Assembly (NCBI GenBank): GCA_025738555.1
Contig: JAOVFP010000004.1
Span: 5,828,001-5,892,000, forward strand
Length of the DNA: 64,000 nucleotides
Direction of reading: 5' to 3'
DNA from: Cyathus striatus
Lineage: Eukaryota > Basidiomycota > Agaricomycetes > Agaricales > Nidulariaceae
A program made the position numbers and the translations under genes. The notes under the pieces were generated by a model. The model was not told the DNA's origin, ran no database searches, and saw only the letters and a list, made by a program, of their open reading frames with translations. Positions 1 through 12,425 of this stretch are shown here, piece after piece; position 1 is the first letter of the stretch; each line of letters starts with the position of its first letter.

Positions 1-640
1 AAGGCACAATGGTGAGCATGCAACAATTTAGTAATCCATAGAGGTGAGGAAATGTCTGTCATAAACCATACAAATCATGATAATTTACATTTTCGAGTTA
101 CAAGTTAAGTTCCTAAGTTAAGTTCCACTTAAGTGTCAGTCAAGTTCCATTTGAGTTACCAGTAACTCGAAAAGTTGACAGCCCATATATAAACCTCTCG
201 CACATTGATCATGCATCAGAAAAAATTGAGATCTCTAATTTAGTCTTCTTGGGCATACTTTATCATAATTACTGGCATATTTATGCATTATTACACATCT
301 TCATAATTAATACATCTAACTAGCATAATTATAAGAATTACAATAATTGCGGCAAACTTGCAGAATTCGGATTTGGAACAAATATCAAGAGAAGTAACTA
401 AGTCAAAAGCATACAATTAGCACTAATTCATCCTAATTATACAGTGCAATCAAAGTATAAAAATATAATACATATGACTTAGGATGTAAATAGGAGTAAT
501 TATACCATTCACATATGTTAATTCAACTTAGTTAAGCCTAATTCTGAGGCCAAAGGGAGATAATAGACTCTAAACAGTGCAGTACTTAGCTCTCTCCTAT
601 GAAATTCATTTGGATATATTAATTTATTATATTATATTTA
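1..640. repeat. AT-rich flank with hAT-like repeat copy (about 49-193)
   Basis: Very AT-rich and without a credible gene. Positions about 49-193 hold a short repeat: TTTACATTTTCGAGTTAC leads into AAGTTAAGTTCC-type words and ends in GTAACTCGAAAAGTTGACAGCCC. The same left and right ends recur at 47,070-47,190. Read on the minus strand the end is GGGCTGTCAACTTTTCGAG, which resembles hAT terminal repeats. The hAT assignment is an inference. The rest of the stretch shows nothing I recognise. Confidence 0.5.
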
Positions 641-1266
641 CATCTTGCAAGTTGCTACAGATGAGTGCCTTCCTCAATCCTACTCACTAGACACCCTGCT
701 GCATGCCCCCCTACTTGCTATGTGCCCTGCTGTGCACCCTCCCCTTCACTACATCCCTTTCACCTCACTATGTGCCCTCCTCATTATGCATACTACTTTT
801 TGCTATGCCCCTGCTCAATGTGCACCTCTTCCCAGACTTGTTGTTACAAAGACCTCCACTCTATTGGCGGTACTCGTTTACCAACAACATTGATGTGAAA
901 ACTAAGTTATAAGTATTCCAATCAAACAGAATAAGGGAGAAAGGGGGCATGTACAACTGATTAGTCAAGGCAACTCTGATGAAGGTAGTATGTTCATGCT
1001 AATCCTCAGACTTGATATCCTGGAGAGCAAGGGTCTTCTTGTGGATGACAGTGTGGAGATGGGCCTTGCTCATCACAATGACGTAACAGACACACATCTA
1101 TGAGAGTGGGGAGGAAGACAGTGAGCTTGACAGGTTTGACGATGCATGTGATAATGATGAGGGAAGCCTTCTTGGCCTCAGTAAGGGCAGTGATATGGCT
1201 AAGACCATGCTTGACAGATGAGGAGCTTGTAGTCATAAAATGAGCTACTACAGTGAAGAATAGCAG
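641..1266. other. Intergenic, no gene recognised
   Basis: Pyrimidine-rich stretch followed by mixed sequence. The short open frames overlap one another in several phases and have no recognisable motif or splice structure. The last four bases (GCAG, 1263-1266) are the left target-site duplication of the LTR that follows. Confidence 0.4.
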
Positions 1267-2425
1267 TGTTGAGTCACACGACGAGTTTAAGTAATACTTA
1301 TGTACTTAGAATGTAAAATCCCAAATATAATAATAAACTTAAATCCCGAGGTGTAGATTCAGTAAGTTCAAGGGGCACAATGATTTCAATTTCAAATATA
1401 GAACAAGTTATTTATAGATCAGTTTAACTTGGTTTTATTCTTAGAACGCGTCAAGGTATTCAAAATTCAAGGTATTCAGGTTTCAATTCAGCAAACTCGG
1501 TACGTAATTCAGTGTCAAAACGTCTCGTAACTAATTCTGATTCTCGTCTGTATACCACCCTATCTGTGGGGGGAAGAATGCCTGGCAGTTCCTGCCTTAT
1601 TTCTTCCCTCTTCGTCTACTATATACATTTTCTACCCTACTGACTTACAAATTGCGTAGTAATAAAATATTATCTGTTCTCCAGTATTTCCCCGGTTCAT
1701 TTGTAAGGTAATGCGTTGTCAGCGCCCAGGCGGCAGTCAGCCAATTGTGCGCATAGAGCAACGCGCTCCCTTTCTGCAATGCGCGCTCGTTTGAGCGTCC
1801 CATCGGTTACCTTCCTAATCGAGTAATCAGCCGATGCGGCAGCGTCGGCCGCTTCACATCATTTCATTTACATCGGTCTCGCGGGTCGGTTTTCCGCTCC
1901 CGTGTGAACTCCTGACCGTTGGGGTACTCATTCTCGTTCCGTTCTTTCTTCCTTTCCCCACTTCTCGCACTCTCCCTCTCTGTCTCACTGTTTCGTTGTC
2001 TCGTTGTTTCATCACTCAAGCTCGCTGATCTCATGTCTTAGTGGTTCAGGGTCTGGGTCTTGGGGATTTAGTAAGTCCGTGTTCTGTCAATCTCCATACT
2101 TTGTATCGTGTGCTGACTTTTGTCATTAGTCTTTTTGTCTGCTCTAGGTGTCTGATACTCGTTGTACAGAATGCAACGTCATTCTTTTTAAAGGTAAAGT
2201 AATACATTATTTTATTGGTTTAAGGAATTAAAACCAGTACTGAGGCAGAGTATGTGTTTTATTAGGTTGATTTGTTTAATCCCTTGGTGTATTATGGGAG
2301 GCGGCGCGGGAACTCAGCCCCTCCCCACTGTTTCCTCACTCGACGCACTCGGTACTGGCGTCTCGAAATTGAGATGTAAAGAATTTAAATTTACGGTACG
2401 TTGCATTTCTTTTACATGTGTATCA
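1267..2425 (+). mobile_element. Solo LTR of an LTR retrotransposon (copy 1)
   Basis: The 1,159-bp unit starts TGTTGAGTCAC and ends TACATGTGTATCA, giving the TG...CA ends of an LTR. It is flanked by a 4-bp direct repeat GCAG (1263-1266 and 2426-2429). A diverged, inverted second copy lies at 54,858-56,036 with its own flanking repeat ATAT. No internal gag-pol sequence adjoins either copy, so each is best read as a solo LTR left by recombination. The shared GC-rich core around 1700-1930 may contain the promoter, which is an inference. Confidence 0.85.
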
Positions 2426-2429
2426 GCAG

Positions 2430-3900
2430 TTTGAGTATGTACTTCTTGCTGAGACTTGCTTGATGAGGAGCCTGAAGATCTGCATGGCAGTGTGCTTGTG
2501 GGAAAACTGGGCAATGGGTGCATGAACATGTTCATTTGCTTGCAAACTTATGTGTACAGTCATCTATTACCAAGTTAAGGGTCATAGGGGACCGGGGGGA
2601 CATGAATATTTGAATACCCACCTCCACCCGCAGTGTTGCTAGTAGAAAGAATGCCACCCAGATAATGCACCAATAGGAACCACAGAAGATGGCAACTCGT
2701 AGCTACTGAATGCCCCAATGAGGGAATGTACTGTTGAACGTGCCATCTAAGTCAAAGAGGGAATGGGAATGTGTTTGAGCTCTCACAGGACCCTTAGTAA
2801 ATACAAAAAATCATTTGATATCATGTCTATGACATACATGCCTAGTGCATGATGGAAAGCACTTTTTCAGACATGTATCAGGCCAAGGGGCTGTCTTCCA
2901 GTCCAGAGGTTCTTATTACTGAACAAAGCAGTAAAATAAAACTTAAGCACATCCAATGTTTGAATTTAAATATATTTACATGGTTTGAAAGTTATCATAC
3001 ACATGCCAAATGTATGATTTGTACATGACTTTTGCATTTCAAATACATGAGTGCAAATGAGCGACAATTATCTGTCTTCACGAAGTTCACACACCCAGTC
3101 GCACATGACCAATGCATGATGAAAAGCACTATTGCAATGACAGAAGCATGCTGCACATCATTTTTCATTTTTACTGAGCAGGACCTGTAGGCACTGTTAT
3201 CGAAAGGGCAAAGGTAGGTGACAGTGGCAATCCATGCAAGACTATACCATATTGATAATGGATATAATATAGGAACTAAGACCATGTGATAAGAATGCTA
3301 AAGACATGGTGGCTTCCACCTCCAGCTCCAGCTGTGGATACAGTAGGTAGATTTGCAGCACAAAATGAACTCGCAGCCCATTACAACAGGAGTCAAGTAC
3401 TTACTGTAAGTATTCAACAGTCACACCATGTAACAGAAACATTGCCGCTTCTCATATGGTATAGCTGCAGCTTCAGGTTTGGTGTTCCATTTGCTCACCC
3501 AAACTGTGCTTAGAACCCAATGTATCACACCACACAGTGTACACACCCACTAAATTAGCACCAATGCACTGGTCCTTTGCAGATTTTAATCTACAGTGAC
3601 ACCTAATAGAACCAAGATTTGCTGGTGTACAAGATAAGGACAGATCATCCTGAGATAGGTACTCATGAACAGCACATTATAACTTAAGCACTTCCAGAAT
3701 ATGATGATTAGGATGCATGTTTGAGCACTTAAGAAAAGACACCAGTCCAAGAAATGGATAAAGTGAGTGGAAAGATAAGAATTCTATTTAGATCATATGA
3801 CATCTGTGTAGATAGAGGTTGGAAAAAAGTTGTCTGTGTCACTGGATGGATATAGTTAGAGATCCACACAATTTCATATATCAGCATCATCCTAAGTTAA
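2430..3900. other. Intergenic, no gene recognised
   Basis: Mixed AT-rich sequence. No open frame here carries a recognisable domain or shows consistent splice sites. The right end abuts the F-box-like locus on the minus strand. Confidence 0.35.
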
Positions 3901-3907
3901 CAAACAA

Positions 3908-5264
3908 CTACCTTCGTGGAGCAGACCAATGCTCTACCCAAACCTCCAGTAAATCATGCCTCACATGCACGCTAACCACCTCTTCTCGAACAGAATCTGC
4001 AGTCAAATATCCAGCAAGAGTTCGAGCATAATCCTCTGTGGCCTTGTTAGACTTCTCAGATATACAATCTTCTGTATCTGAGACTTCATATACATAGTTC
4101 ATCCAAAAGACAGCCACATTGACCTTCTTCAATTTGGGAAACCTGGCAGGTTCAAAAAGATAATCCCCAAATTCTACCTAGTAATCCCAAATTCTGTGTT
4201 GTCATTAGCTGCATGCAAGTTCAATGTAATGTTTTGAATGACATTGGAAGAAGGAATTGTAGAGAGTGTCGATTTGATCCAGTCCAAAGCATTCATTCCT
4301 TTGGATGCTAAGAATGGTAGGTGGAGGATAAGTGTGTGCAGGACAGATGGTGCATAGAAAGAAAGTGGTGTATAGGGCAATTCTGGACCTTTGATATCTT
4401 TTGCTATGCATCAATTTGGAGAGACACGACGAAAATAAGAATACATACAGTCATACAATATCAACTCAACAGTACCCACACTCACACTCGACTTCACAAG
4501 CAGTCCTGCTACTTTATCTTCGAAGTGCATAAACTGCACTAGCCTGAGTTGTTGAATTGTTGAGTATTGAATGGGACATTTGGGGTGGAGTAACCAGGGG
4601 AGAGTGGAAGGATGACGATTGATGTTCAAATAGAGTTCTTCCATCTCCACACAGGCTTGCAGATAAGAGGAAGGAGAAATGAGATAGCATCAAGTCCTTC
4701 AGTGTTCCACAATGTGACTTTATCAAGGCTTATTCACTTTATCTTTTTTCCTGCCATGTTCCTTAGGAGCTCATCTAGAATGAAGCCATTTTGAAAGCTA
4801 GCCCTATGGATTGTGAAGGAATTCAGTGAGGGCAGAGCTAAAACTCGCACAATAGCATCCTGGAGGTTCTGAGTCAACTGGCTTTCCCACCTAAGTGAAC
4901 CATAGCTTTGACTGGCCCAATAATTCATGCCCAGTTCCTCCAATTCTTTGAACACCCCTAATAGTTCTACCAACAAGTTTTGAGCATCATCTAGCCACCC
5001 CCTTCCACCAGCAGTCATCACTGCTGTGGTCTCTCTAGGTGAGATATGTAGTCGGCGGACATAAGAAGACAAGTGGGATGATTTAGAGTCCCTGAGAAGA
5101 GATGCCAGTGATGAACATTCATAGAAGGAGGTGATATTAATGCTAGAGAAGATAAGTTGTTGCGCTGGAATGAGGAAAAGGGGGAGAAGGGAGAGTGTGC
5201 ATAAGGAAGAGGCGGGAAGGTAGGAGAGGATTTGTGGTATTAGTTCATGTGGGAGTAGGGGCAT
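3908..5264 (-). CDS. F-box/LRR-like protein, probably multi-exon or decayed
   Basis: The first exon (5264-4734) begins MPLLPHELIPQILSYLPA, an F-box-like N-terminus, followed by Leu-rich segments (SYVRRLHIS, VLALPSLNSFTIHR). I chose Met 5264 because it directly precedes the F-box; the open frame runs further upstream to 5372. Three downstream minus-strand blocks look like the rest of the protein: about 4650-4411 (LYLNINRHPSTLPWLLHPK), about 4354-4174 (LHTLILHLPF and LDWIKSTLSTIPSS) and 4132-3908 (KKVNVAVFWMNYVYEV). I could not join them with convincing splice sites, so frameshifts are possible. F-box proteins usually act as substrate adaptors of SCF ubiquitin ligases; the substrate here is unknown. 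Its sequence is unlike that of the two F-box paralogues elsewhere in the window. Confidence 0.5.
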
Positions 5265-5379
5265 AGCTTGGTCTTGTAGCAACAAGGAGGAACAAAGGGT
5301 AGTTGGTTTGGAGTGGGTTCTGTCACAGGCTTGCAGGGGCTCAGATTGACAGATAGTATGAAGTAGTACCACAGCTTTG

Positions 5380-6811
5380 CTTGAGTTGTTGTGTATAACC
5401 TACTAGATATATGGTAAACTGAGAAATAGAATGTAACAAGACATACTTTTGACCTTCAAGTTGTTGAGTTGCACTGATGGAGGATCAATAGTGGAAGCAG
5501 AATTTGGTTGGATAGTGGATTTCGGCAATCAGAATTATTTTCTTGCACTTACTTGAGGTCACAATGCCTAGTATTAGTAATGCCATCTGACATGTTGAAA
5601 AGACTGTTTCAGTCAAGTTTCGGTATAGATATTTCAACATTAAGCTAACAATGGTTCCCTGGGAACAGCATGAATTGGTACATCATCAAACTCAAGGAAG
5701 AAGAATAATACCTAGCCCACTAACGACTTGGTAGTAAGTAGTACAAGGAATGATATACAGTATACAACCATCAAACATGGCAGAAAAAACATGATGTCAT
5801 CATAACTCTTTACTCCCTGCCCCAATTTTCACAAAAGCTGTATGAAGAGATAGCGTAGTACTTCATGAATGTCACTGTAAAATATTTAATGCATTGGATG
5901 AAGGGAAGGTGGTCAAATATGCAAAATAGTGGATGGGAATGAATTTTGATCAGCACCACATGGTGTGACAGTCAATTATTTATTATGAAACCATTCAAAA
6001 TTAGTAGTGCCAAAGTCCCAGATCAGTTTATAAATAAAGTTTTAATGTCTTGCAAGATGGTGAATACCACACAATTTGTAATCCTATAAAGATATGACAC
6101 ACACAGGTCAATAAAAATAATAGAAAATGTAGATTAGTGCTTGTCCTCAACAACTATATACTTTAAGAGTGATTATTCCCAATTTTTATAGCAATACAAG
6201 CCACAGAATTTTTGAAATTCACTAAATTATCCAAACCCCCCATTTTGTTTTGCACATAGTCCATCAGAATGTGAATATTTTGAATTGCTAATTTATAGAA
6301 CATCTCTACAGTATGCTATTCCTTACTATTCAAAAAGAATTGGTGTAATAGGTGTAGATTAGGGATCAGGAGAAGCAAAATGTGAAAGATTGTCATGCGA
6401 TGTGATGGTGTCACGTTTGATGGTTGTATACTGTAAAACATGAATGAAATCGAGTACAGTAAGTACTTCACATACTTTAAATATAGAAGTCGGGGAAAAA
6501 GCTATTGTGTCTGTTGATATGCCGTACTTCGTAGTACACTATAACAGACTTATAAGGCCCAGCAGCCCTGGGCACTAAGTACTACTAATGTAACTTACTC
6601 ATAATGTCTGAACTCTGAAGAGGACGAACAAGGGTGCCATAGGCAAATTGCCAAAGAATTGAACTCCATATACACGACCCTGCAACAGCTTCATGGCACC
6701 GGAATCTACTGTCAAAATATTTTCGATTTCGAGCACTAACTAAAGTTAGTGGGAATTGTGCAAATTGCATTATCGCCCCTGATAACCATAACCTAACAAG
6801 TCATTCTACGT
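5380..6811. other. Intergenic, no gene recognised
   Basis: AT-rich sequence without a convincing coding frame, RNA gene or recognised repeat. The right end meets the 3' end of the hydrolase pseudogene. Confidence 0.35.
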
Positions 6812-8990
6812 TCATTTTAAAACTTTTTTCGCATACAGGATGAGGACTTGAATGAACTCATCCTTGTTATCAATAAAAAAACATGAGCCTGACCCGCCCT
6901 CGATTTTGTATACTTCCAAGTTGGTGAAATGAGGCCGGATTTCTTCTGTTATGTTATCGTTTAAAGCAATCTTGTTGGCGGTACCACTAATGGACAAATA
7001 AGGAATTCCTCGCGCACCTGCCTCACACTGCATGCATGCCTCGATATTTCAATGTGAAATAGCTTTGAAATATCGTGGAAATATTCTTATTATTACATCA
7101 TTATTTCGCTTTGTAATACTCATAAAATTCACATATAATATTTCTCACATATTTGAAAGTCACAATAACAAAGAAATATTGAAACCCGGATCCCCATTTT
7201 CTTTCAAATCCATTATTCAATATTTCAAAGGTTTTTCATCTATGAAATAACAAAGAAATATTTATTTGTCACACTGAGTAGTCACAATGAGCTTTGTCTA
7301 CCATTGTCTCATCTTTGTGACATACATATGTCACAAGGTTCTTATCTAAGAGATCTTAGCAAGATCTTAGTGACATCGTGACATATGTCACAGTCGTCAC
7401 ACATGTCGCAGTTGTCCCACAGTGTCACAGTTGTCGCAGTTGTCACATTTGTCACGCATTGTCACAGTTGTCGCAGTTGTCACAGTCGTCACACATGTCG
7501 CAGTTGTCACAGTTGTCGCAGTCGTCACAGTCGTCACACATGTCGCAGTTGTCCCACAGTATCGCAGTTGTCACAGTCGTCACACATGTTGCAGTTTGAC
7601 GACTGCGACAACTGTGACACTGACACTGTGGGACAACTGCGACATGTGTAACGACTGTGACAACTGCGACAACTGTGACAACTGCGACAACTGCGACGAT
7701 TGTGACAACTGTGACGACTGTGACATATGTCACGATGTCACTAAGATCTTGCTAAGATCTCTTAGATAAGAACCTTGTGACATATGTATGTCACAAAGAT
7801 GAGACAATGGTAGACAAAGCTCATTGTGACTACTCAGTGTGACAAATAAATATTTCTTTGTTATTTCATAGATGAAAAACCTTTGAAATATTGAATAAAG
7901 GATTTGAAAGAAAATGGGGATCTGGGTTTCAATATTTCTTTGTTATTGTGACTTTCAAATATGTGAGAAATATTATATGTGAATTTTATGAGTATTACAA
8001 AGCGAAATAATGATGTAATAATAAGAATATTTCCACGATATTTCAAAGCTATTTCACATTGAAATATCGAGGTGTGCACGCAGTGTCAAATAGTTTGGCT
8101 GGGTCTTGAGTACACTGGCGCATGAGAACGGATATGGCTGGAAGCTGTAATACAGATGATCCTAGCTATGTCCATATTGTTTGAATTGCTATATTGGAGG
8201 TGTTGTTGAAGCAGGCTTCAACGAACGTGTTCCTTGTGTTGATGCTCACAGCAGCATCATTATCAACTGCAAATAATGGGACAATGGTATTGTCAAATGG
8301 TGTTCTGACCACGAGGTTGATAGAAGGCATCGCAGCTATTGCAATGATTCCAGAAATTGTCTGAGGAGGGGGGAATGAAAAGATATTGGTCACAACCATT
8401 CCTAATAGACGACTATTCAAGGCAAAGCAGTGTATTGGATGCATATTGCTTACCACCATAGCTCCTGTGGATTCCTTAGTAAATAAGTAACAATTGACCA
8501 TGACGAGGACTTACCAACCAACATACAGGGGGGACTTCATGTTAAAGTGTTTTATAATGACCGTGAAATAATCAGCAAATAAATTAGAGGCATATGCTTC
8601 CATTATATTCGGTTTTCCACTTCTCCCATGCCCTTGAAGATCATATGATATCTTAAAAGAATGATTGTGGTAAATAAAGAATTTCCGAATTGTTAAGAAG
8701 CATACCATGTAAAAATGGCGAAGGAGTCATTCATCTTCAAAGAGATCGTCGAAGACTAAAGCACTGAGGGAGACTCTGTGAACAAAGACGATAGGTAGTT
8801 TCCCTGGGTTTCCAGCTGCACTGGCGAAAATATCTGTTCTGTCACTGGACTGGATGAAAATACCATTCACAGTTATAATAAGCGCTGCACTCAAACACTG
8901 CAAGAATAGAAAGAGGAACATGATGACAAGGATGCATAAGTGACTGTCAGCCTTAAATATGTTGGTGCCACTATATGTAAGACCTACCAC
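6812..8990 (-). pseudogene. Alpha/beta-hydrolase pseudogene, split by a palindromic element
   Basis: Minus-strand pieces give an almost complete alpha/beta hydrolase in order. 8898-8729 encodes LPIVFVHRVSLSALVFDD (oxyanion strand). About 8650-8511 encodes ISYDLQGHGRSGKP, a family hallmark. About 8360-8166 is the cap region, and 7022-6812 the C-terminus (IPYLSISGTANK). Damage is clear. An in-frame TGA follows FEDE, and a TAG follows IQTIW (probably an old Trp codon). The usual HG is HR, the G-W-S-x-G nucleophile elbow is out of frame at the splice junction near 8480-8511, and the catalytic His region reads GGSGSCFF. A 1,060-bp palindrome (7026-8085) sits in the C-terminal exon. Without it and one TCA copy, the codons read through as DPAKLFEAGARGIPYL. 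The first exon upstream of 8990 was not identified. Relatives hydrolyse small esters or epoxides; this copy is probably inactive. Confidence 0.8.
7026..8085. mobile_element. Foldback/CACTA-like non-autonomous element with satellite core
   Basis: The whole 1,060-bp unit is a near-perfect palindrome. Its ends are CACTGC(A/G)TGCA followed by CCTCGATATTTC, flanked by the 3-bp direct repeat TCA (7023-7025 and 8086-8088). CACTG-type ends with a 3-bp duplication fit CACTA (EnSpm-like) elements, but no transposase is present, so the class is an inference. The arms beyond about 340 bp consist of tandem words of the type GTCACAGTTGTCGCA (about 7375-7735), so the inverted repeat is itself a minisatellite. 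The insertion disrupts the alpha/beta-hydrolase gene. Confidence 0.8.
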
Positions 8991-9289
8991 ATACCGTCTC
9001 TAGTAGTTTTGAAACTGTTGGTCAGGTGGGGTGTAAATGATACAGACATGTTCTATAAATAAAGAACGGTTTATCCTGATATCTGCACCCAGGCACTCCT
9101 TGAAGTCTATAATGATGTTCACGGTGGGCTCTAAGAGATACCAATAAGTACCCATTCAGTGCTGAGAGAGCGCAAGTAAAAAGATGCTTACATAAGTATA
9201 AGTACATTGGGCTTGCCAATGTTCGGATCAATCATTCACGTGAAATGGCAAGTTGATGAAGTTCAAATGTTCACATACAATATACATAC

Positions 9290-9490
9290 CGTGACACACC
9301 AGGACCCTGGATTATTATGGTAAAGGTCGTTCCGCAAAGCAGACAAAATTTTGCGAATTTTGGCCCTTATGTCATTCCAAAACCAGACAAATTTGAGGCC
9401 TTTGGACGAAAAGGACATTCCAAAAGTATGGACAGTGATCACCATATGCCGTGCAGGTCGTTCCAGCCAGACGGACACCGATGAGCACCA
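9290..9490. repeat. GGTCGTTCCG dispersed repeat, copy 1
   Basis: Begins with ACACCAGGACCCTGGATTAT and contains GGTCGTTCCGCAAAG plus related words at intervals (CATTCCAAAA, GGTCGTTCCAGCC), interleaved with GACAAAATT-type words. The same leading segment recurs in inverted orientation at 12,189-12,425. The element class is unknown; short size and lack of coding suggest a non-autonomous repeat. Confidence 0.6.
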
Positions 9491-12188
9491 AGGGTCTTAT
9501 GTAAGGGTTGGAGTTTAAACGTTTATGACCCAAGTCTATGTGTAAGTAAGGCTACTGGCTACTGGCTAAGTAGCAAACATAGTGACAAACATACTGCATC
9601 AGTAAATCTGTACGCGCATTCATGAGAACATTTGGCACATTATCTTTCAGAGTGACGTTAGGTAACGTTTGCATTTGTATTATGAGTTGTCTTTCTCTTC
9701 TGTCATCAATGTTGACTTTCTCTCTGTCACTCGCCTCTTCAAAACATGGGTTTGCATTTAGTTGGTGTTCCATTTGCATCTCGTCTTTTGCTGCATTCTA
9801 ATATTTTCTAACTATATCAATGTCTAGCCTTGTGGTATATACCATCCCTATCCACAGCAAGATTTTGCTAGTATGCTATAGTACATCTACAATGTGCACA
9901 TCCTACAACTCATACAGCATAATTACTACTGAGACTCAACAAGTTGTCTGGTAACACCTTAGAGGGAAGAGAGAACCCGAACACCGGGAGAAGCTGAAGG
10001 ATGGTGAGATGTTGTCATATACCCAGAATCGCGGCGTTCAACGTTTCAAGTTAATTGTTGATAGATGCCAAGCATCCCGACCCTGCTTACCGAGGCTCGG
10101 ATAGGCAGCATCTGATCAGGTTAATTGGGGCCTCAAGCACGCTGGATTCTACTGGCCCAGGGCGATTTCACTAAATTCAAATTTTTGGATCTGAGTCTCG
10201 AGTCGTCCCGCCAATCAGCAAATTCAATTGAAAGTCCTTGAAGTTTGAACCTGTCTCATGCCGTCCCCTTTTTCACTGCCCTCCTCAGTGCTCCTGCCCC
10301 CACCACGCCAATGTTACTATCTATCAAGACAGAATTGCGTTTGGCCCTTATGTTGTGTTATAAATTCTCTGCGCTAACCCTCTATTCATCATGTTAGGCT
10401 CGCGTTGGGAATAGCAAGTTGGCTTAGCAGGCTATTTGAACACTCAGGATGTGCCCGGTGACTGTGGAGTATTGGTAGGGTGAGGTTTTGTTGTGCAGTA
10501 GAAGCAGCACAGTGACTTTTGGGTGAGTGCTATTTCACTATTTCTAAAGACCAATGCATTTCGTGACAGTTCTTGTTTTAGATGTACAGTTTAGCAGTAT
10601 AGAGGCTATAGTAGAGGGAGTTGTTTCGATTTTTTGCATTACTGTCAGTTCTATATTATTTTGTAGTACATACTATTATGCGTAAAAGTAGTCTATAAAT
10701 GTACATGTATATATATGGCATAAAATATTTGCATATTTGCAATTTACTACCAAATTAAGTGAGCTTCAAGGTGCTTTTCAAGTGTCTTTCAGGTCGTCTT
10801 TTGTAAGGAAAGAATGCATTTGGGTAACGTTCAAAAGACCAACTTGACATTTAAAGATAACTCAAAGATAACTACTACATTAAACGCAAATGACCTAGAG
10901 TTAAATGACACGCCGAAGTTGACCACTTTCGTGACATTCCCGGCATTTCGGTCTTTAAAAGACGCATAATGTCATGAGAATGCGCCTACAGATTTGCTGA
11001 TGTGTAATTTCGGTTGCCCGCACGACTGATTTTTGCCGGGAAAAGCTCATACAAGAATGTCGCACTGTATTGAGCGAAATCCTACCTAACGATATAGCTA
11101 TTGGGGCGGGACCAACAAGGAAAACATACTGGGAGCAAGCAGATAAAGGCAGGCAGACCATCACTTTGCAGTTGAACCACTTATAAGTCAGGCTATTGAG
11201 ATGCACTCCTTACTAGTAAATATTACGGAGAGAAAGGAATCTAATACTAAATAGTATTATTACTTATACATTGGAAAAGGACCACTAGCCAAGGTATGGA
11301 TGTTTTATGTTGGCCTTACGCCTGCTAAATTGAAGCCTTCAAAGTGTACTGCTAAGTACCTGCTGTTCTCACTCTAATGGCTAGAGAGGACAACTATATG
11401 ATACCTAGCATGGCCATGAAATCAACATCGCTTGAGAATCATGCATGAGCCTCACCTATAGGTCTTATAGCTGCGGTTTAACTGCCCATGAAGTATGGAA
11501 TAAAGCCTTCATGACATCGAAGACTATATTGTATGTTTATTTCGGAGTACAGACTGCATCAAGGAAGACTCAACCTTGACAATCGGACAGTACAGAATCG
11601 CAGGCCCATCTACCATATTTCTTCTCTGACTGTTTTTGGGTGGGCCCTGCCGAGTTTAAAACCCTTTAGACTACCATTCAAAGTTTCGTTGGCTCAACTG
11701 GATGTGTGTGCGTGGTTACCTATATTTACTTATAGATTTAAAGTTGAGTCGCCATAGGAGATTAACTATTTCTTAATGCCGTACAATAAGATTCAGATTG
11801 GTAGAGCATATTGATGCACCCATAAGGAGTCGTTACTTACAGTATTCAAAGATGTCACTAGAACACACACGGTCCAAGGATGAAGCATCAACGCCTACTA
11901 AAACTGCTGTCAGCTCAGGTCTCATTATTCTTCAGTTTACATGAAGTGCTAGCTTCTTGCTATTACATATCCCAAATCTATCTCAAAAATTGGTTTTAAA
12001 GTACTGCAAGGCAACAAGGACTCGATGTCAAGTTCTGAGCTTTATGAACAGTTGGACTTCAGATTTAATGCGATTAAAATTGGAAATGAAGTGTTTACAA
12101 GTTGAAAATTGTTTGAGTTGTGCACTTGAAATCGCCATAATTGAATGCTCAAAGCTCCCCAAGAGCCCAGAAACCTCAAAACCATCGA
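9491..12188. other. Intergenic, no gene recognised
   Basis: About 2.7 kb between the two copies of the GGTCGTTCCG repeat. Small open frames (for example 9552-9779 and 10,955-11,206, minus strand) have no recognisable motif, start context or splice partners. No RNA gene was seen. Confidence 0.35.
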
Positions 12189-12425
12189 AAACTGGACTGT
12201 CCGGAAAAAAATACCGCTTCTAGAGGTCGTTCCGAAATTTTGGACAAAATTTGACCTCTGGAAGGTCGTTCCGCATTTTCCGGACAAACTTCGAAGAACA
12301 ATTGCTATGTCGTTCCGAAAACGGACAAAATTTCGCAAAACCTGGACGGACAGAAATTCGAAAAATGGGGTATTTTTCGGAACGACCTTTACCGTAATAA
12401 TCCAGGGTCCTGACACACCCTCGTA
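12189..12425. repeat. GGTCGTTCCG dispersed repeat, copy 2 (inverted)
   Basis: Contains GGTCGTTCCGAAATTTTGG, GGTCGTTCCGCATTTTCC and TCGTTCCGAAAACGG in a row and ends TACCGTAATAATCCAGGGTC, which is the reverse complement of the start of the copy at 9290. GGACAAAATT is the recurrent spacer word. The open frames predicted on both strands here simply follow the repeat. Confidence 0.6.

Noticed and set aside
7378..7769. Overlapping Cys/Ser/His- or Asp/Cys-rich open frames on both strands
   Set aside because: They are translations of the GTCACAGTTGTCGCA satellite in the palindrome; all phases stay open because of the repeat.
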